Below, piece by piece: positions 58,901 through 64,000 of a DNA stretch of 64,000 nucleotides. Made by a program: the position numbers and the translations under genes. Below the pieces are notes generated by a model. It searched no databases. It was not told the DNA's origin and worked only from the letters and a program-made list of their open reading frames with translations. Each line of letters starts with the position of its first letter. Positions within the stretch are counted from its first letter, which is position 1. Source of the stretch: Berghia stephanieae (Eukaryota; Mollusca; Gastropoda; Nudibranchia; Aeolidiidae); the NCBI GenBank assembly GCA_034508935.3, contig CM067447.1, positions 39,233,348 through 39,297,347 of the forward strand. Direction: 5' to 3'.

Positions 58901-61900
58901 TAACTTTTTAATAAAATTAAATTCTGGGCAAAGCTGTATACCGCATCCATGAAATTCGTTCCTGCATAATCCTTACTTAACTCACTCAACCCTAACACTG
59001 ACTATATCCGTAGCTTACCCGGATCACAATTATAGGCGTAGTATCAAAGTCAAAGCTAATGTTCTTAATTTTTACACGTTAATGGTAGTTGAATAAAACT
59101 ATCTATGCACATGCTCATTATAAATATATTTTTTTCTCCAATCTTGAAAAGTAGCAAAAATCTCTAGGTTTGAGTGAGTTAAATCTAAGCGGCCATTTTT
59201 GAAATCCAAATGGTGGTTACTACTGGGAAATGCAACAGTTTCAGGTCACAAAGTCTGTCAGTAAATAACAAAGGCAAAGGCAAATAGAAGACCATTTTTC
59301 AGCCTTTAATTTAAATTTTGTTTAAACTAAAATAACTTTTCTTCTGCTTATCTGATTTCCACAATTTTGGTATAATTAGAATCGTGTTGAAAAGCACTTT
59401 TAATGATATTATAGGTTTCATTGAGCTCAATCCAATTGGAATTTTTAAACAAAGTACCTACTTACTTAGTCATGTCTTAGTCAAGGTGCTGGGGTGTTTG
59501 GTTTTCCTATTACTAGATAGCTATTAATTATGGCTGTCATTATCCCCAGACACCTGTCTGGGGATAATGAAAATTCGTTATCCCCAGACACCTGTCTGGG
59601 GATAACCAAATTTCGTTAATCCCAGACCGATATTTGAAACTCCGTTCTTTTAAACAATTATACACATTCCAGAATATGGAATGTTTCCAAATGCACATAG
59701 AAATAAGGAAAGTTAATAAAATATCTATAAAAACATAAAATTAACCAACATTAAATCAGTTGTTACTACATATACACAATATGCGTCGACTTTGAAGTGG
59801 GTGTCATGGCCGATAGGTTTAGTCGTCTGCCCTGGAAGTTTTACCAGAATCGACGTTATGGGTTCAAATCCTGGTTCTGCCACTTTTTTTTCTTTTTACA
59901 TTCCGACTTCTTTTTACAGAACATTGCAAGGGATAAATGTCCCATCCATCCTCCCCAACCCCACCCCTTTCTTTTTTTAAAAACTCTCTCCCTCTTAGTT
60001 CCGTTCTAGTTTCTGGCAAATTGTCATGTTCGTCCCCATTCCGATCTCAAAAAGTGTCTAAAAAGGATAAATAATTAATAAGCAAACAAACAGAAATATT
60101 CAGAGAGCGACCAAATGGTCAGATAGAGGAGAAAAAAACAAACGATAATTTAAAAAAAAAAAAAAACAATTTTAAGAAATTCATGCTCAGAAACGGGACA
60201 AAAGGTCAAACAAAAAGGAGAAAATAATAGACTCGCACAAAAAAAAAAAAAAAAAAAAGAGGTGAGGGGAGGATGGATGGGACATTTATCCCTTGCAACG
60301 TTCTGTAAAAAGAAGACGGAATGGTAAAAAAGAAATGAAAAAGTGGCGGAACCAGGATTCGTACCCGCAACGTCGATTCTGGTAAAACTTCGAGGGCAGA
60401 CTACTAAGCCATTCGGCCATGACACCCACTTCGAAGCCGATGCATATTGTGTATATGTAGTAACAACTGATTTAATGTTGGTTAATTTTATGTTTTTATG
60501 GATATTTAATAATAATAATAATAATAAATGGCATTTATAAAGCGCTTTACCCCGTTGTCACAGGCTCTAAGCGCTTTACAGTGATATAAAACAAAACATA
60601 TTACAGAGAGACAAGTGTGAACGAAACGTGATACGAATTCAACTTAACAACAACAAAATATGAAAATAATATTGCAACATTATGACGTAAAAAGATAAAA
60701 CTTTAAGCGAGATTTGAACGTTGTCAACGAATCCGAGCATCTCACGTGTGATGGGAGAGAGTTCCAAAAATGGGGGGGCCGAAAATTGAAAAGACTGTTC
60801 ACCTATTTTACGGAATGGCTTAGGTTTGAGTACAAATCTTATAGGCAACTCTTTTTTCCACAGGAAACCAATGTAACTCACGGAGAAGAAGAGTTGCTGA
60901 CGAGTATTTTTTGTTATTGCGTACAATGAGCCTGGCTGCGTTATTTTGAGCAACCCGAAGTTTGCTAATTTTGTCCTTAGCTAAATTCGCCCAAAGGGAG
61001 TTACATTAGTCCAATTTAGATAAAACCTGGGAATTAATTAAAAGTTCTGCTATATGCTTCGGTATTAAATTACGAATTTTGCTTATTTTTTTCCTTTCTA
61101 TGTACATAGATTGTATGGTGTTATTCACGTGGCTTGTCATGGAAAGATCTTTATCAATGATGACACCAAGGTTTTTTGCTTTATTTGAAAATTCTATTGT
61201 GCTATTTCCGAGAGTAATAGGTAATTTATTTCCTTATTTCTATGTGCATTCGGAGACATTCCATATTCCGGAATGTGGATAATTGTTTAAAAGAGCGGAG
61301 TTTCAAATATCTGTCTGGGGATAACGAAATTTGTTTATCCCCAGACAGGTGTCTGGGGATAACGAATTTTCATTATCCCCAGACAGGTGTCTGGGGATAA
61401 TCACAGCGATTAATTATTTATTAAGTATTAATTTAAGGATTAGTTAAACGTAGTGTTTTTATACACCTCCGTTGACGGTGTATCTTAACGGACCGTTTTT
61501 ATACACCTCCGTCACACATGCGCATCCCACCCAATTTCATCAGCGATATTGTGTTTCTGTATTTAGACATGGCGAAAGTTATATTGTGACATCTGTAGGA
61601 TGTTTTTGTTAATAAAGTTATATAAAAATAATAATAATAAATAATTTAAAAAATCGAAATATAAAACCAGAAAATAGATAGAAGTTGCATTGAAGGTAAA
61701 ATAATGTTTTAGAAAGACATTAAATGTGATGAACATTCAGGTGGTCCGTAGGGCAGTGGACAAGCTGTGAGACTTGATAGTACTGGGTTCGATTCCCGTT
61801 GTAGACATATTTTTAAAATAATGTTACTTTATTGAGAAAGACATCATTTTTTTTTTTTTCTTTCTTTCTTTGTTTTTTTTTTTTCAAAAACTTCGATTTT

Positions 61901-62598
61901 GATTTTCGAAAATTATTTATTTATATGAGATCAGTATTTGTGTGCCATGTTTCTTTTTACTTTTGATTTTTAAAATTATTGTTATTAATTCTTAAATTTA
62001 TTATCATTGTATATACGTACATCTGTAATCACTAAGCAGCGTGCTAAACTACAATCTAAAACTATTTAAACCTCATGGACGTATGCAGCAACATTTTCAT
62101 TAATTTACCATCACCGTCAACGGAGGTGCATAAAAACGCCACCTTAGTCTTAGTTAACTACGGAATATTAAAACTAAATCTAGACTTACCCAAAAGGAAT
62201 GAAGCTCTAGATCCATCTTGCTTTAATTTCTTCAACAACAGGTTGATAACAGATGATGGGTTAGCATTTAGGTCCGTTGAACAAGCATCGTATAGGATGA
62301 CTGACCCGAACTTCGAATGTTTAGTAAATCGCTCTTTTGCCTCGTTGTTTTGTATAACCGAGCTGATGTTGAGGTTTCCACGTTTCAATCTCTTGAGCAT
62401 GAGTGATGGCATGGTGATGTTGATAGCGGTTCGAATATGAGATTGACTATATTCTGATTGCGATCGGCAGTCAATGAGCAAAATGCCCTTGGGATTTTTC
62501 CCTAGTTCCTCTCTCAGGCGATCTGGGCACCAATATTCGCTTGTCTGTTGTTGGCTGGACATTTCGAACGAGTCGAAGTCGATTGAAGGTGACGGCAT
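48374..62598 (-). CDS. Mkp3: MAP-kinase phosphatase, DUSP6/7/9 (MKP-3) type, whole gene
   Basis: Encodes a cytoplasmic dual-specificity phosphatase that removes phosphate from the Thr and Tyr of the activation loop of MAP kinases, ERK in this subfamily. The coding exons are 62190-62598, 54511-54903 and 48374-48699. The introns are GT-AG and both are phase 1, giving 375 residues (human DUSP6 has 381). Order: rhodanese-like docking domain (about 20-145) with the basic docking motif [10 protein letters not shown] (67-76), a low-complexity linker, then the catalytic domain from about 195 with the general acid Asp250 in [10 protein letters not shown] and the loop [10 protein letters not shown] with Cys281 and Arg287. 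The 31-residue Asp-Cys spacing equals that of DUSP6. An in-frame TAA three codons before the ATG fixes the start. DUSP6, 7 or 9 cannot be told apart here; a single ancestral MKP-3 is likely. Confidence 0.95.
48700..50704. other. MKP-3 intron 2, part without recognised genes
   Basis: AT-rich intron sequence with a (GA)n tract at 49916-49976. At 50385-50460 CAGACCTGCC is followed by repeated GTCCCGAT motifs, resembling one end of the element family at 51919. Confidence 0.5.
49916..49976. repeat. (GA)n microsatellite
   Basis: About 30 GA units preceded by a short GT run. Confidence 0.95.
51021..51638 (+). pseudogene. LINE APE-type endonuclease domain
   Basis: About 205 residues, from [20 protein letters not shown] (the LNVEGI start of LINE endonucleases) through LLLQETHLD (catalytic Glu), [17 protein letters not shown], the [15 protein letters not shown] catalytic block and YTPDLALLT. 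The domain is whole in length and has one frame. It ends at a stop where the deletion joins. A closer start ATG is at 51030. Confidence 0.85.
51640..53763 (+). pseudogene. LINE polyprotein C-terminus, split by a TIR element
   Basis: Before the split: [48 protein letters not shown] and [17 protein letters not shown] to EVLYS. After it: [35 protein letters not shown] and [12 protein letters not shown]. Both parts match one known LINE C-terminal layout, and the frame runs through when the 51919-53435 insert and one duplication are set aside. Confidence 0.8.
51919..53435. mobile_element. 1517-bp TIR element with 12-bp TSD
   Basis: Ends CAGACCTGCCAACC and GGTTGGCAGGTCTG are exact inverse copies. 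Flanks AGTGCTCTACAG (51907) and AGAGCTCTACAG (53436) differ at one base. Subterminal AAAAGTGTATTTT and AAATCGTACTAAAA repeats, a TGG/TGA-rich tract (52300-52500) and a 53-bp direct repeat (53229, 53282) lie inside. No transposase. The superfamily is unclear. Confidence 0.8.
53765..54135 (+). pseudogene. second LINE, C-terminal remnant
   Basis: Pieces [50 protein letters not shown] and [19 protein letters not shown] follow the common LINE end RHILxIRWPExI, WIGHTLRKP, GKRxRGRPKxTWRRxxE and RxxWRxxVxxLCS. It belongs to a different LINE family from the one it abuts. Stops and frame changes are present. Confidence 0.7.
54136..54510. other. MKP-3 intron 2, end
   Basis: No feature recognised besides the exon 2 donor at 54510. 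Confidence 0.4.
54511..54903 (-). CDS. Mkp3: MKP-3 exon 2: linker and start of catalytic domain
   Basis: Opens after TTATTCACAG and restores Gly137, giving the family's [14 protein letters not shown]. It continues with a Ser/Thr-rich linker and [34 protein letters not shown] and [11 protein letters not shown] with the general acid. It ends ATTTATTG|GTAAGT inside Asp268. Confidence 0.95.
54904..55430. other. MKP-3 intron 1, start, with GGGGTCC palindromes
   Basis: GGGGTCGGAGCGGACCCC (55207) and GGGGTCCATTTGGACCCC (55271) are palindromic blocks that recur at 57301-57380. The rest is non-coding. Confidence 0.5.
55431..57230. repeat. degenerate ACC/ATC/ACT trinucleotide array
   Basis: About 1.3 kb of irregular CCACCACATCATCATCACTA-type units, interrupted by R540 at 55554-56078. 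Larger units such as ATACTGCCACATCATCTGAA recur at about 56150, 56340, 56622 and 56993, so higher-order duplications have occurred. Confidence 0.9.
55554..56078 (-). repeat. R540, full length with TSD
   Basis: 525 bp flanked by ATCATTATCACTA at 55541 and 56079, a perfect 13-bp duplication within the trinucleotide array. The 5' end is short by a few bases. Confidence 0.95.
57301..57567. mobile_element. possible piggyBac-like right terminus
   Basis: The stretch with GGGGTCCATTTGGACCCC and GGGTCCAACCGGACCCC ends GGTCCAAATGAGAAGGG followed by TTAA, as piggyBac-type ends do (CCCTT next to TTAA). No left partner or transposase is found. Confidence 0.3.
57735..57915 (-). repeat. SINE family I, 5' part
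   Basis: Minus strand CTATGTCGAGTATGACACAC, GGGTTTGAGCCCCG, GTCCATGGAAAAGG and CTCACCGTACTCATG match the family's first half. Confidence 0.7.
57916..59521. other. MKP-3 intron 1, no firm feature
   Basis: AT-rich. A possible plus-strand exon (58107-58261) bounded by TTTTTTTCAG and ACAG|GTAAGT is discussed among the findings; nothing else is recognised. Confidence 0.4.
59522..61420. mobile_element. foldback element with long inverted arms
   Basis: Outer arms (about 59524-59720 and 61225-61418) and inner arms (about 59690-60000 and 60240-60510) are reverse complements. The outer arms carry repeated palindromes TATCCCCAGACACCTGTC and AGACAGGTGTCTGGGGAT. The inner arms each hold a tRNA-like block with box A TGGCCGAATGGCTTA and box B GGGTACGAATCC. 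A LINE fragment (60508-61222) has been inserted into the right arm. Confidence 0.85.
60508..61222 (-). mobile_element. CR1/L2-type LINE 3' fragment
   Basis: On the minus strand: [67 protein letters not shown] and [18 protein letters not shown] 3' untranslated part ends AAAGCGCTTTATAAATGCC and an ATT-repeat tail. One stop (LSKLD*CNSL) and later frame changes show it is dead. It is 5'-truncated. Confidence 0.8.
61448..62153. mobile_element. TTAA-flanked TIR element beside exon 1
   Basis: GTTTTTATACACCTCCGTTG near the left and its inverse GGAGGTGCATAAAAAC near the right, with TTAA at 61444 and 62154. It ends 35 bases before the exon 1 donor. Contains a tRNA-like stretch at 61744. No transposase. 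The outermost bases of the two ends do not match well. Confidence 0.5.
61744..61806 (+). repeat. tRNA-like sequence
   Basis: Box A-like TAGGGCAGTGG and a perfect box B GGTTCGATTCC. GTCCGTA and TGTAGAC can pair at six of seven positions with wobbles, but at 63 bases it is too short for a normal tRNA. A SINE head or tRNA pseudogene is more likely than a gene. Confidence 0.4.
62190..62598 (-). CDS. Mkp3: MKP-3 exon 1: rhodanese/docking domain
   Basis: Codes residues 1-136 plus the first base of codon 137. Key stretches are [18 protein letters not shown], the docking motif [22 protein letters not shown] and [12 protein letters not shown]. The rhodanese fold is catalytically dead in MKPs and binds the kinase. 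The exon ends TTTTGG|GTAAGT. Confidence 0.95.
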
Positions 62599-63300
62599 TT
62601 GAGTTTAAAACAAGATAAATACTCCCCTTTTCAGCAATTCCAGTTTAGAATAACACTGACAAATCAAAGAAGTAGCACTGTATTAGATAATACAGCATTT
62701 ATGATTGGTAAATGATTCCCGTAATAGCCCAAAGAACACAAATCACAAATGGAATCCAGACGATGAATGATAAATGATAATGATAATGATATCCGTGGTT
62801 GTGAAATGATTGTGAGGTACAAGGATGTCCGCAATCAAAATTCTACGGTTTTACGCATACTTACATAATTTAACAATAACTTTTGTCATCCATTCATATT
62901 TTAGTTGAAACAAAGTCTTAATGACTTAATGGTCAAAATTTCCCGATGAACTCCTAAATATTCACCGATGCCGTTTTCAATGTCCGTCGACCTGCTTGGC
63001 TTCCTCTCTCTTGTGTACTTGTGTAGGTAGTTTAGTGTCCTCGACAGACCGGAAATCGATGTGAAAGCAACCAACGAATGAAAAGTAGGTCATATAGTTC
63101 CGCCTCTTTTACCGTTTGGGGAGCTCATGAATAGGTAAATTACGAAGTTCGGTCGATGTTTCAACCATTCAAGTAGTTCATTTGTTACGTTATTTTCTAA
63201 AAATAGACATAACATAACACGCTCAATTTCCCGTGACGTCATATCTACAAGTGATAACAAGTATCGGTATGCTAGTCACCTGTGCTTGATCTATGCAGCA
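62599..63300 (-). promoter_or_regulatory. MKP-3 5' untranslated and upstream region
   Basis: No TATA box is obvious. A perfect palindromic CRE, TGACGTCA, lies at 63234-63241, about 640 bases before the ATG, and an ETS-type ACCGGAAAT at 63048-63056. ERK feedback through ETS factors is known for vertebrate DUSP6. Here the sites are only sequence matches and the transcription start is unknown. Confidence 0.35.
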
Positions 63301-64000
63301 GTGTAGTATGGTCTATTTTTAGCAACGAAAAAAAGCACGAGCAATAACGATACAAGAAAACAAACTTTTAAACTGAGGAGTTTCAACAAGGATAATCACT
63401 ATTGATGTGTTTAATTCTTGAGTTTATTTCAGTGGATTATTGTGTATCGTGTATTAAATAATTCGTTACATTGATTTGATTTTGTATAATGAAAGATGGA
63501 GAGTATGTTGCCTCATTTAACATCTTGCCTTTTTCATGATTATACGAGCATCACCTTGTCTTATCTTTATTACGTTTTCATATATAATTGATGGCTATCA
63601 GTAGTTATGATTTTTATTAGTTCTATTTAGTTATTTATTTGTTTTAGGGTTTTATTGCCCATGGATTGTTTAGTTGTAGAATCTTAGCTGCTAGATAATA
63701 GATTTTAGCACATTTGGGGACGAATGCTATGAGGGGCGGTTGGACGTTATTGCACAACCCTCCATCATTAGTGTTCCTCAGTCCCCTGTTTTAGAGGGTT
63801 CAAAGGAATTGATTACGTCTTATTTTCACATGTTTCTTTGTGGTAGTGGTGTTCCTGGATCCACGGGAAATGACATTATAAGTTACGTCAGGACAGAACA
63901 TCAGAGTTCACATTAGCCTTGTTTCAATAATTTGTCACAGAAAACAATGGGCATAATCATAATACGATGGGGTTACCATATCGGGCACTATCACTAAGGG
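63301..64000. other. unassigned non-coding DNA
   Basis: No gene, element or RNA recognised up to the window end. Confidence 0.4.

Noticed and set aside
61744-61806. Functional tRNA gene
   Set aside because: Box B is perfect but the length is 63 bases and the arms pair poorly. The other tRNA-like stretches at 32999, 26595 and 8896 also fail to fold.
62075-62440. Plus-strand 121-residue frame at exon 1
   Set aside because: It is antisense to the rhodanese domain and has no family resemblance.

Overview
The window is animal nuclear DNA: AT-rich, intron-bearing, full of microsatellites, tRNA-derived SINEs, LINE fragments and many families of cut-and-paste transposons. The mix of Harbinger, hAT, pogo-like, Helitron, CR1/Rex1-type and other LINEs, with tRNA SINEs ending in a GCGCTATATAAA-type tail, suits a marine invertebrate. 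A mollusc or an echinoderm seems most likely, but the sequence does not decide it. I see no bacterial genes, CRISPR array, rRNA, LTR retrovirus or Polinton.

Only one host gene is clearly supported. It is a MAP-kinase phosphatase of the DUSP6/7/9 (MKP-3) type on the minus strand, from 62598 down to 48374. Three coding exons (62190-62598, 54511-54903, 48374-48699) join in phase at GT-AG introns into a 375-residue protein with a rhodanese/kinase-docking domain and an intact HCLAGISRS phosphatase loop. Its introns, 7.3 and 5.8 kb, are packed with transposons. A second, weaker host-like feature is a lone first exon at 3985-4104 (minus) resembling the N-terminus of ZSWIM3-type proteins.

Layout: 0.5-3.4 kb, a pogo-like TIR element broken by a CR1/Rex1-type LINE. 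4.4-5.2 kb, a pogo-like MITE. 7.5-9.4 kb, a TIR element (copy A) carrying a C2HC zinc-finger reading frame, sitting in an old retroposon. 10.5-12.2 kb, the 3' part of a Helitron with its terminal hairpin and CTAG end. 13.9-32.5 kb, nested copies of a ~525-bp retroposon, one of which is split by a 16-kb Harbinger element that holds further SINEs, MITEs and a hAT. 33-47 kb, more nested retroposons, hATs and pogo-like elements, plus a 278-bp near-perfect palindrome. 48.4-62.6 kb, the phosphatase gene. 62.6-64 kb, its upstream flank.

The most notable thing is the ~525-bp retroposon, called R540 here. About twenty copies occur, several with 11-14 bp target-site duplications, a constant 5' end and a (CAAAA)n tail. 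Copies insert repeatedly into other copies, at two recurring positions. A diverged sister at 40354-40683 has the same 3' architecture with compensatory changes in the stem of a hairpin just before the tail, which points to a selected RNA structure. I recognise neither as a named family.
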